DNA of 52,327 nucleotides from Lysobacterales bacterium (GTDB lineage Bacteria; Pseudomonadota; Gammaproteobacteria; Xanthomonadales; SZUA-38). A model generated the notes under the pieces. It was not told where the DNA came from and ran no database searches. It was given only the letters and a program-made list of their open reading frames with translations. Within the stretch, counting starts at the first letter, position 1. Every line of letters begins with the position of its first letter. A program made the translations under genes and the position numbers. Of this stretch, positions 1 to 7,541 are shown piece by piece. The stretch covers positions 1-52,327 of the forward strand of contig JASJDM010000016.1 in the NCBI GenBank assembly GCA_030065125.1, in the 5' to 3' direction.

Positions 1-869
1 GCGGCGATCTCGCCCATGTACCAGCCCTGGGTCAGGACGCCCCAGGCGACGGCGCCCAGGGCCAGCAGGAATAGAGCAACGATGAGCTGATCCGGACGGG
101 AAAACGAAAAACCCTCCGATAAATCGTGTTCTTCGGCTAACTGCAAATCGGATTGGTGGACGGGAGAGGCCTCTGGGTTTCGCCTCACCCTGGCGGCGTA
201 CCACATCGTGTAGGCCACGGCCAAACCGGTGAAGCAGACCCAGGCGACCGCCCTCAGCCACAGCAGCGGATTGCCCTGGATGCCGCCAATGGCCTGGGAC
301 AGCAGCACCGAAAACGGGTTGATAGTGGCTCCGATATAGCCGGCCTGGGTACTCAGAAAGAGAATCAGGACCGCGGTCATGGAGTCAAACCGCAGCATGA
401 ACATCAGAGCGATCACCACCGGGTACAGGGCGAGTATTTCTTCGCTCATGCCGAAAGTGGATCCCCCAAGGCTGAGCAGGATCATCATGACGGGAATCAC
501 CAGAATGCCTTTATCCGCAAACCGCACAGCCAGCAGCTTGAGGCCCCGGTCCATGGCGCCGGTGCTCATGATGATGCCAAAGGCGCCGCCGAGAACCAGC
601 ACAAACGCAATCACGTCGGCAGCATGAACCACCCCTTCGGCGGGCGCCCGCAGCACGGCAAACAGCCCTTGCCGGAGATCTCCCTGCTCTGAGACTTTTT
701 CAACCGGGCTGTAGGTCCCCGGCAGCACGGTGTTGGCCGTCACACCCATGGTGGTGGTCACCTGCTGTCTCTGATAAGTCCCGCTGGGCACTATCCAGGT
801 CAGGATGGCCACAAATGCGATCATCCCAAACAGAAGGACGTAGGTGTGAGGCAGCAGTGGCTTGCTCAT
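1..869 (-). CDS. YfcC/DcuC-family permease (partial, C-terminus outside window)
   Basis: Integral membrane permease of the YfcC/DcuC (C4-dicarboxylate anaerobic carrier-like) family; members move dicarboxylates or basic amino acids and the substrate cannot be read from sequence. The 289 visible residues start at MSKPLLPHTY. They show a first membrane helix at about residues 8-26, a periplasmic stretch containing WIVPSGTYQR typical of YfcC proteins, and several hydrophobic helices carrying GGAFGIIMSTGAMDRG and STQAGYIGATINPFSV. The gene runs off the left edge. Its ATG lies 4 bp after the stop of the PfkB kinase, so it belongs to the same minus-strand operon and probably imports a substrate or exports a product of that pathway. 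The operon also has an APC permease, so it carries two transporters. Confidence 0.85.
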   Translation of the reverse strand, partial: MSKPLLPHTYVLLFGMIAFVAILTWIVPSGTYQRQQVTTTMGVTANTVLPGTYSPVEKVSEQGDLRQGLFAVLRAPAEGVVHAADVIAFVLVLGGAFGIIMSTGAMDRGLKLLAVRFADKGILVIPVMMILLSLGGSTFGMSEEILALYPVVIALMFMLRFDSMTAVLILFLSTQAGYIGATINPFSVLLSQAIGGIQGNPLLWLRAVAWVCFTGLAVAYTMWYAARVRRNPEASPVHQSDLQLAEEHDLSEGFSFSRPDQLIVALFLLALGAVAWGVLTQGWYMGEIA

Positions 870-873
870 CGGA

Positions 874-1686
874 TCAGTAGCGCTGACCGTGTCCGAACGC
901 GCCGGGTAGCTGGCAGACTTCCGCGGCGAACGCAGCTCCACGCTCCAGGGCGACCGGAATTTGTATCCCGCTGGCGCAGCTCACCAGAAAGGCCGTAATG
1001 AATGCGTCACCCGCGCCCAGGGTGTCCCTGGGTTTGGCCTGACCGGCGGGCTGCTCGAACCAGGCCTCGCCGTCAAACAGCAGGACATCCTCTGGGCCGC
1101 GGGTGGCCACGCTCATCCCGCAGCCCTGGTTTCTGGCACCCTGCAACAGTTCCCTGACGGAACCCACCGGCCAGCCAGCGCAGGAGAAGAATCCGAAATC
1201 AAGATACCGGCAAATCGACAGGGCATATTCCTGGTCAAAGTCATCGGAAAAATCATAGCTCACCGGCAAACCCAGCGACTGAAACCGCGCCAGGCATTGG
1301 TCCAGGTGGCTGTAGGTGCTGGTGTGCAGAATCGAAAAACTCTGCAGGTACTCCGGATCATCCAGCACAAAATCCATCGCAAAGGACCGGCTCACACCAC
1401 CGCCATTGGACTCTACGAAAATCCGCTGGCCGTCCTCCAGATCCCAGGTAGCCCGGCCACTGGGACCGTCGGCTGTACGGCAGCGGGATCGATCAATGCC
1501 CAGTACGTCCAGGGTATCCTGCAGGTGTTCTGCTGCAGCGTCGCTGCCAAAGAGACCAAGGTACGCTGAGTCCGAATCAAGCATGCGCGCAAAAACTGCG
1601 AAGTTCAGTGCGTTGCCGCCGGGATACAGGGTCCGGGCATGGCGGTAATCGTCGACGACGTTGTCCCCCACGCCGATCACGCGCAT
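874..1686 (-). CDS. PfkB-family sugar kinase, FrlD (fructoselysine 6-kinase)-like
   Basis: Ribokinase/PfkB-fold kinase of 270 residues, close to the 261 of E. coli FrlD, which phosphorylates fructoselysine on C6. The N-terminus MRVIGVGDNVVD and the early GGNALN motif match the FrlD pattern. The C-terminal DTLGAGDAF at about 221-229 carries the catalytic base Asp227 and the anion hole. The start at 1686 is preferred to an upstream in-frame ATG at 1782 because the extra 32 residues are not kinase-like and overlap the preceding gene. It lies 16 bp downstream of the FrlB-like deglycase, reproducing the kinase/deglycase pairing of the frl operon. The kinase family is certain. The exact Amadori substrate is inferred. 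Confidence 0.85.
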   Translation of the reverse strand: MRVIGVGDNVVDDYRHARTLYPGGNALNFAVFARMLDSDSAYLGLFGSDAAAEHLQDTLDVLGIDRSRCRTADGPSGRATWDLEDGQRIFVESNGGGVSRSFAMDFVLDDPEYLQSFSILHTSTYSHLDQCLARFQSLGLPVSYDFSDDFDQEYALSICRYLDFGFFSCAGWPVGSVRELLQGARNQGCGMSVATRGPEDVLLFDGEAWFEQPAGQAKPRDTLGAGDAFITAFLVSCASGIQIPVALERGAAFAAEVCQLPGAFGHGQRY

Positions 1687-1702
1687 GGACAAACCTGGAG
1701 AC

Positions 1703-2734
1703 TCAATAGTCCACCTTGCCCATGTAGCGGCGGGTGTCGATGGGGTGCCGCCGGACCCGGGCCAGGGCGTCGCGGTATTCACACAGGACGCTGTAAAACA
1801 GGATCGGGTTGAAGTAGTCCACCACGCCGGCCGCCAGCGCGCTGATCCCCAGTTGCCGGGCGTCGATCACTTCCAGCTGTCCCGCGTATTGTCGGAGAAA
1901 ATCCTCTGCCCGCTGATCCAGCGGCCGGGTACAGCCCTCGTTCTTCAGCAGAAAAAAGTTTTTGGCCCGGCTGGTGATTTCGAACGGGCCATGGAAGAAC
2001 TCGCCGGTGTGAATGGCACTGGCATCGAGCCACTGCATTTCCATCAGGCCGCTACCGGCGAAGCTGCGGGCGTGCCCGTAGCTGGCACCGCTGGACAACA
2101 CGTAGTAAAGGCTTTCGTCCGCACTGGCTGCGGCGAATTCCTCGCTGCGGCCCCTGACCCTCTCACGCGCTGCCTGGACCAGGTTGTTGACCTGCTCCAT
2201 GGCATTGCGAAAATCAGTGTAGCCGACGTAACCTTCGATGCGCTTCAGAGTCTCCGCACTGATGGCCAGGGCGACGGCCATGGGGTTGTCATCAACCCGT
2301 GACTGCTCGCCCCAGTCATAAAGGATGCTGTAATCCGAGTGAGGCGCCAGGTCCGACTGTTGGTTGTGGGTGAGGGTCACCACGAATGCGCCGGATTCCC
2401 GGGCCAGCTTTGCGGCCTGCACCGTTTCCGCGGTGCCACCGCTGTGCGAACACACCACCACCAGTGAACCGTGATTCAGCGCGGCCGGCTCGGCATGGAC
2501 GAACTCATTGGAGCTGTAGCCAGCGGTTCGCAGCTGCCGGGATTCCCGATCGAGGAAATACCGTGAGGGATAAAGATCGGCCAGAGAGGCACCGCAGGCA
2601 ACAAAGTACACCTGCTCAAACTGCTGGCCCTTAGCCTCCGCAGCCGACAGCGCGTCGGAAAAAGATTCAGGATTGAAGGCTGACTGCCGTTTCACGCCGT
2701 CTGTGCCACTGGTCGTCGGGCACCGGCCCACCAT
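1703..2734 (-). CDS. SIS-domain deglycase, FrlB (fructoselysine-6-phosphate deglycase)-like
   Basis: Sugar isomerase (SIS) domain protein of 343 residues; E. coli FrlB has 340. FrlB-type enzymes split fructosamine 6-phosphates into glucose 6-phosphate and a free amine or amino acid. Visible signatures are QVYFVACGASL (first SIS phosphate loop), VVVCSHSGGTAETV (Ser-rich sugar-phosphate loop), and TGEFFHGPFEI, which supplies the Glu and His expected to be catalytic in FrlB/FraB enzymes. The C-terminal DTRRYMGKVDY resembles the FrlB C-terminus. An in-frame stop directly before the ATG at 2734 fixes the upstream limit; GTG starts a few codons further in are possible. It is followed by the FrlD-like kinase, so the substrate is probably a phosphorylated Amadori compound. 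Confidence 0.82.
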   Translation of the reverse strand: MVGRCPTTSGTDGVKRQSAFNPESFSDALSAAEAKGQQFEQVYFVACGASLADLYPSRYFLDRESRQLRTAGYSSNEFVHAEPAALNHGSLVVVCSHSGGTAETVQAAKLARESGAFVVTLTHNQQSDLAPHSDYSILYDWGEQSRVDDNPMAVALAISAETLKRIEGYVGYTDFRNAMEQVNNLVQAARERVRGRSEEFAAASADESLYYVLSSGASYGHARSFAGSGLMEMQWLDASAIHTGEFFHGPFEITSRAKNFFLLKNEGCTRPLDQRAEDFLRQYAGQLEVIDARQLGISALAAGVVDYFNPILFYSVLCEYRDALARVRRHPIDTRRYMGKVDY

Positions 2735-2859
2735 CGGTCACTCGAAGCTGGGCGTTGGTGCCCGCAGCCTCCAGCTTGGCGTACCACACTGCGCCCTCCG
2801 GCCACGGCCAAAACCCCGATGATTGCCCAGTCTGCTTTGTCTTTCGTCACCAATCCCAT
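2692..2859 (-). other. Possible small or decayed ORF in the gap before the FrlB-like gene
   Basis: The only sizeable gap (132 bp) in an otherwise tightly packed operon. An ATG at 2859 opens a 55-codon frame starting MGLVTKDKADWAIIGVLAVAG, which looks like a cytosolic start followed by a membrane helix. A neighbouring frame continues plausibly as GAVWYAKLEAAGTNAQL, as if a single frameshift had broken a short membrane protein. No strong ribosome-binding site is visible. It overlaps the FrlB-like start. It may be a remnant, a short leader peptide or chance. Confidence 0.2.
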
Positions 2860-2866
2860 TTCGAAT

Positions 2867-4312
2867 TCACGTCAAGGCCTCCGCCTCGATCTCCACCCGA
2901 TACTCGTCCCCCACCAGTCGCGCCTGGACCAGGGTGTTGGCGGGATAGATGCCACCAAAGCGGACCCCATGGGCCCGGGCGACGGCTTCCCAATCGTTGA
3001 TGTCGTTGACGAACACCCGGGTCCGGATGACATCTTCCAGGCGGCCGCCAAGAGACTCGATGGCGGCCTGGATCTTGTCGATGACAAAGTGGGCCTGGGC
3101 CGCGGCGTCAGCGCCGCCGATGACCCGGTCACCGTGGGTGGCCGTGGTTCCGGCGACCACGATTCGATTGCCCTCCCTTGCCGCCCGGCAATAGCCGGCA
3201 AATGATTCCCACGGCGTGCCACTGAAGACCCGCTGGCGGCCGCTGTCGCTGTGCTGGACCTCGAAGACGGGTGGTATCGAATCGAGGTGGTCGCTCAGAT
3301 CACCGCTGGCGGTCAGGAATGGTGGCCTGCGGTACTCGTCGCCGCAGTCACCAGGGACGGCGTCCAGGCAGGAGACGGCCTCGGCGATTCGTTCCCGGTC
3401 TTCATCATCCAGTTCCAGCTCAAAAACCGCCAGATTTTCCTGCACATGATCGGACTGTCCCAGCCGCGTGCCCAGGATGATCCCGGCAACGGCGGGCTGA
3501 TCCAGCATGTAGCGGCTGGACACCACCGGGATGGTGGTACCGTGTTTCCCGGCCACATCAGCAACCCGGCCAAGCAGATCCTGGAATCGGTGCCAGCCGC
3601 CGGCGGCGTCTATGAAGCGTTTGTATTTCATCTGGGACCAGGTGACCGGCTCCGCAGGCTCGGACTGGCCCAGCCAGCGTTCGGACAGGAAGCCGCCGGC
3701 CAGGGTCCCGTAGGCCAGCAGCTTGACCGGGTACTCCTGGCACAGGTCGGTCAGCGCTCCCGCTGCCCGCTGGTCAATCAGGGAAAAGCTGACCTGGTTG
3801 CTGACCAGGGGGATGCCGCTGGCCAGGGCCACCCGCAGGTGGGCCTCGTCGAAATTGGTCACGCCGAGCTGGCTGATCAGACCTTCCTGGCGCAGTTCGT
3901 CCAGCCAGTACAGGGCGTCCAGCCAGGATGGGTCGGGATAGTGCCATGCGTGGAACTGCAGCAGATCCAGCCGCTCGGCCTGGAGTCGCTCCAGCCGCTC
4001 CTGCACACCGGCACGCACCTCTTCCCGCGTCAGGGCGCCGGGTTTCGGTACCCATTTGGTCAGCAGTCGGGCCCGGGATCCCAAGTCACTGGATCGACGG
4101 AAATGCCCAGCGATGATTTCCGCGGATCCGTAGTGGTCCGCCATATCGAAGCTGGTGAAGCCCGCGTCGACGTAGGGCGACATCTGGTCCGCGGCCACCA
4201 CGGGATCCAGCGGCTTTCCGCCACGCTCCATGTCCGCGATCTGCCACAGCCCATTCAGCACCCGGGAAACTTCCAGGCCAGGGGCCAGTTCAAAGGTTTC
4301 AACTTTGCTCAT
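2867..4312 (-). CDS. Aldo/keto reductase fused to a Rid (YjgF/YER057c) domain
   Basis: Two-domain cytosolic protein of 481 residues. Residues 1 to about 330 are an NADPH-dependent aldo/keto reductase with the full catalytic tetrad by motif: Asp56 and Tyr61 in FDMADHYGSAE, Lys86 in LLTKWVPK, His121 in LLQFHAWHY. Residues from about 350 to 481 are a Rid-family trimer-forming domain (GNRIVVAGTTA through YRVEIEAEAL). Rid proteins of the RidA subfamily hydrolyse reactive enamine/imine intermediates with an Arg in a PARSxVE-like motif; here the matching stretch reads PANTLVQARL, so that Arg appears absent, as in several non-RidA subfamilies. The gene lies 2 bp after the APC permease. The fusion suggests reduction of a carbonyl coupled to handling of an amine-derived intermediate; the reaction is unknown. 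Confidence 0.85.
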   Translation of the reverse strand: MSKVETFELAPGLEVSRVLNGLWQIADMERGGKPLDPVVAADQMSPYVDAGFTSFDMADHYGSAEIIAGHFRRSSDLGSRARLLTKWVPKPGALTREEVRAGVQERLERLQAERLDLLQFHAWHYPDPSWLDALYWLDELRQEGLISQLGVTNFDEAHLRVALASGIPLVSNQVSFSLIDQRAAGALTDLCQEYPVKLLAYGTLAGGFLSERWLGQSEPAEPVTWSQMKYKRFIDAAGGWHRFQDLLGRVADVAGKHGTTIPVVSSRYMLDQPAVAGIILGTRLGQSDHVQENLAVFELELDDEDRERIAEAVSCLDAVPGDCGDEYRRPPFLTASGDLSDHLDSIPPVFEVQHSDSGRQRVFSGTPWESFAGYCRAAREGNRIVVAGTTATHGDRVIGGADAAAQAHFVIDKIQAAIESLGGRLEDVIRTRVFVNDINDWEAVARAHGVRFGGIYPANTLVQARLVGDEYRVEIEAEALT

Positions 4313-4314
4313 GA

Positions 4315-5784
4315 TCAGTCCGGCAGCTGGCTGAAGCGCGCGCGCAGGTCAACGCCGGCCCGGATCAGGCTGGCCCGGCGCAGGAAAAACACGACGGAAC
4401 CCAGCCCCATGACCAGCAGCCAGACCCAGGTGGAGTGGAAGTACCAGGCGTCCACGGTGCCGGACAGGTCTTTATAGACATGAATCACCAGGAATCCTGC
4501 CAGCAGCACGACACCGGTGCCGCCGATCAGCAGCCGCGGCCCGCGGTTGCGCAAAACGGTCATGCCTTCCGCCAGCTCTGGATTGGCGCGCGGCAGGTTG
4601 AGCAGGGTCAGGCACATGAGCAGGAAGTTAACCAGCATGGCGGTGACCATAATGTCTATCCCTAAAAAAAAGTCCCCGGCGAAGTGGCTGCCCAAAACCC
4701 CGATGCTGGAAATCACCCCGCTCAGGGTCAGCGCCACGTAAGGCGTGTGGAAGCGACCATGAACCCGCGCCACGCCGCCGGGAAAAATACCGTCTTCGGC
4801 CCAGGCGAACATCAGCCGGGACACCGCCAGGAGCATCGCAGGCAAATCGTTGATCAGAGCGATGGCAGCGCCCGCCAGGATCGCCGCGCCCAATCCGGCC
4901 GGCAGCAGGTAGGCCAGCAGCCCGGGAGCTGATATGTCCCTGGCAAGGGCTTCTTCTGCCACAAACCACCACGGCACGGCGCTGTAGACCGCCGTAGCGA
5001 ACAGGAAATAAAAGGCACCCACGGTGCCGATGGCCAGCAGGATGGCGACTGGCAGGGCCCGGGATGGATTACGCGCCTCGCCACCGGCCTGGGCAATGGC
5101 GTCGAAGCCGATAAAGCTTGAAAACATCAGCGCCGCTGCTGACAGGAAAGTCATCCATTGAAACGGCGCTGCCGGTTCGGGCCCCACGGCCCGGTCGTCC
5201 TGGTCCAGCAGGCCAGCGGCAAAATCCGCGTGATCGAACAAAAACCCGGCCACGATGACGATGGCGCCCAGGGCAAACATCAGGAACATCATGGGCACCA
5301 GGGTCCGGGCGTAGAGCTTCAGGCCGCGAATGTTGATGCCCACAAACAGCCAGATCATGGCCAGAGCGACACTGACGCGAATCCAGCCCGTCTCCAGGGC
5401 CACTGCGAGCCCCTCCCAGCCCAGGGCCGCTGCGATATCACGCAGGAACGGGACGATGACATAGGCAATGACCCCGATCACGATGGACAGCCCAAACCAC
5501 TGGGAGAAGCTGGCGATGAATCCCAGGTAGGGGCTCAGGCCCCGACTGGCGTAAAGGTAGCTGCCGCCGGCCCGGGGCATAGTGGACGCCAGCGCCCCAT
5601 AGGCGAATGCCGCCATCAGGGCCGGCAGCGCGGCAAATATGAATGCCGGCATGACGTACTCGCCGATACCGGGCACGCTGCGGTGCACCATAAAGGGCAC
5701 CACGTTGATGGATGCCCCCAGCATGGCGCAGATGCCGGTGGCGGTCAGGCCCAGCAGGCCGAGTCGTCGTTCCAGGTGAGCCAT
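4315..5784 (-). CDS. APC-superfamily amino acid permease (FrlA-like by context)
   Basis: Polytopic inner-membrane amino acid/polyamine/organocation permease of 489 residues with about twelve hydrophobic helices. The N-terminal GLTATGICAMLGASINVVPF and the MPRAGGSYLYASRGLSPYLGF segment are APC substrate-cavity signatures. Later motifs FIGFDAIAQAGGEARNPSR and FAWAEDGIFP are also typical. In E. coli the frl operon begins with FrlA, an APC permease for fructoselysine and psicoselysine. Here the gene precedes the reductase-Rid fusion and the FrlB/FrlD-like pair, so uptake of a glycated amino acid or small peptide product is the best inference. General APC amino acid transport cannot be excluded. 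Confidence 0.87.
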   Translation of the reverse strand: MAHLERRLGLLGLTATGICAMLGASINVVPFMVHRSVPGIGEYVMPAFIFAALPALMAAFAYGALASTMPRAGGSYLYASRGLSPYLGFIASFSQWFGLSIVIGVIAYVIVPFLRDIAAALGWEGLAVALETGWIRVSVALAMIWLFVGINIRGLKLYARTLVPMMFLMFALGAIVIVAGFLFDHADFAAGLLDQDDRAVGPEPAAPFQWMTFLSAAALMFSSFIGFDAIAQAGGEARNPSRALPVAILLAIGTVGAFYFLFATAVYSAVPWWFVAEEALARDISAPGLLAYLLPAGLGAAILAGAAIALINDLPAMLLAVSRLMFAWAEDGIFPGGVARVHGRFHTPYVALTLSGVISSIGVLGSHFAGDFFLGIDIMVTAMLVNFLLMCLTLLNLPRANPELAEGMTVLRNRGPRLLIGGTGVVLLAGFLVIHVYKDLSGTVDAWYFHSTWVWLLVMGLGSVVFFLRRASLIRAGVDLRARFSQLPD

Positions 5785-5796
5785 GATTTTCTGGAC

Positions 5797-7461
5797 TTAT
5801 TCAGGCATGGGGTGGCGAACCCAGAACTGCTTGATTTCGTCGTCCAGTCCGGTCATTTCCCAGCGCAGCAGTGACAGGGGCAGCAGCCCGGCGTTCATGA
5901 TGTCATCGTGGAACTGGCGCAGGTTGAACCGGTCGCCGCGCAGGCGTCTGACATCCGCCAGCAGCCGCTGCATCTGTAATGTGCCGATGGTGTAACCGAT
6001 GCCGTACCCCGGCGGACGGCGCAGGTAGATCTCGGCGTCCACGCGGGCGACGTTTTCGTCCAGGTAAGGCACTCGTGGCAGCCAGTAGTCCACCACCTCG
6101 CGCACGCTCATCTCGCCGGTCTGCAGCCACACGTCAGCCGGCACCCGGGCGGCCCGGAAGATCCCGAAGATGTAGATCAGTTCCCGCACCCGGGGCATCT
6201 CCTCGAACATCCCGGCCTGCAGCATGGCTTCTTCCAGGTAGGTGGCCCATCCCTCGACCCGGGCTCCGCTGTAGATATGGCTGCGGACGGGGTGATCGGA
6301 TTTGCGGGCCATCAGGATGTCGAAGCGGTGTCCAGGAATGACGGCGTGGACATGATCAGGATGCGGATTGCGGAACTGGACTTCCTCCCAGAAATTGCGG
6401 CCGCCAGGCCGAACGATCCAGGGCGCGTTGGTGTCCAGCTTACCCACATCACCGGGGACCGTGATGATGTCCTGTTCCTCCAGGAAGGTTCTGACGTGTT
6501 GGTCTGTGGCATCAATCCGCGCCTGGTAGTCCTCGGCGCTGCCGGCCGGTTCCAGTTCCGGCAGGTCACGGTTGCGGTGGCGCTCCAGGGCGTAGACCGC
6601 CCACAGCCGATCCAGCTCGCGCTGCCCCAGGGTCACCAGTTCTTCGGGCGTCCAGGGCATCAGCTTGACCTGTCGCAGGTACCAGGCGAAAGCGTCCCGG
6701 CCCACGCCGCCCCGGACGGTCCAGCTTTCGCGGTTCTGTTTGAGCCACTGGTCAAATCCGGCAATGGCATTCGAAGCGGCAACAATGTCCGGAAGCAGTT
6801 CGGGCTGAGCGTCTTCCGCCCTTCTTTGCAGATCCTCATACCAGCCGAGGACACCCGCCGGCGGCCTCGCCCGGTACGGATGCCCGTGCCCGACCCCGTC
6901 CGCATTGGACAGGTTGTGGATGGCCAGGTCGGCATAGTCCGCGGCGACGTTGTCCAGCCGCGACCGGGCCTGCCGGATCATCACCGGCACGGCCCGAAGC
7001 CTGTTCAGCAGACGTTCCTTGTCTTCTCCCGAGACCGGCAGATCGGTGAAGGTGATGCGCTGCATGGGATCCACGTAAAAGCCCGGGTCGCGGGACCAGG
7101 GCTGAAATCGGTCCAGGATGAACTGCTGTTGATCCAAGCGGGACCGCAGCGCCAGCCAGTCCACCTGTTGGTGGCGAGGCCAGCCAGCCACGTTCATCTG
7201 GTCGATGCGTGACTGGAATGCGGCCATGGCTTTGCCCCGGCGGGCCAAGGCTTCATCGCTGTAATCCACTACCGGTTCGATCGCCTGGCCTTTTTCGTTT
7301 TCACTGAGGCGACCGCCCGGGTCGGTCTCTCGATAGGCGTTGAATTCCTGGGCCAACTGGACCAGGTCCTGGTAACTGCCCTGGCCAGACGGAGGCCCGG
7401 GTTCTCCTTCGGCAGCCGCGCCCGCGAGAACCAGCACCAACAGGAAGCAGCGTTTGATCAT
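5797..7461 (-). CDS. Exported DUF885-family hydrolase (metallopeptidase-like)
   Basis: Secreted or periplasmic protein of 554 residues with a signal peptide (MIKRCFLLVLVLAGAAAEG, cleavage probably after AAA). The family, DUF885, is related to zinc carboxypeptidases. The conserved VEGWATYLEE motif is intact at about residue 400. The preceding metal motif, usually HExxPGH, reads HAVIPGHRFD here, so the Glu after the first His seems replaced by Ala. The C-terminal GIGYTIGTLQMQRLL is typical of the family. It is the first gene of the operon, with a GAGGGG ribosome-binding site ahead of the ATG. A likely role is trimming glycated or other peptides outside the cytoplasm before APC-mediated uptake. 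The altered motif makes its activity uncertain. Confidence 0.8.
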   Translation of the reverse strand: MIKRCFLLVLVLAGAAAEGEPGPPSGQGSYQDLVQLAQEFNAYRETDPGGRLSENEKGQAIEPVVDYSDEALARRGKAMAAFQSRIDQMNVAGWPRHQQVDWLALRSRLDQQQFILDRFQPWSRDPGFYVDPMQRITFTDLPVSGEDKERLLNRLRAVPVMIRQARSRLDNVAADYADLAIHNLSNADGVGHGHPYRARPPAGVLGWYEDLQRRAEDAQPELLPDIVAASNAIAGFDQWLKQNRESWTVRGGVGRDAFAWYLRQVKLMPWTPEELVTLGQRELDRLWAVYALERHRNRDLPELEPAGSAEDYQARIDATDQHVRTFLEEQDIITVPGDVGKLDTNAPWIVRPGGRNFWEEVQFRNPHPDHVHAVIPGHRFDILMARKSDHPVRSHIYSGARVEGWATYLEEAMLQAGMFEEMPRVRELIYIFGIFRAARVPADVWLQTGEMSVREVVDYWLPRVPYLDENVARVDAEIYLRRPPGYGIGYTIGTLQMQRLLADVRRLRGDRFNLRQFHDDIMNAGLLPLSLLRWEMTGLDDEIKQFWVRHPMPE

Positions 7462-7541
7462 GGGGACCCCTCACCAACAGGACAGCGGCGAGGGTATCAA
7501 CTGGGGCAGCCCGGCGCCACGGCTGTGGCCAGGAACAACGC

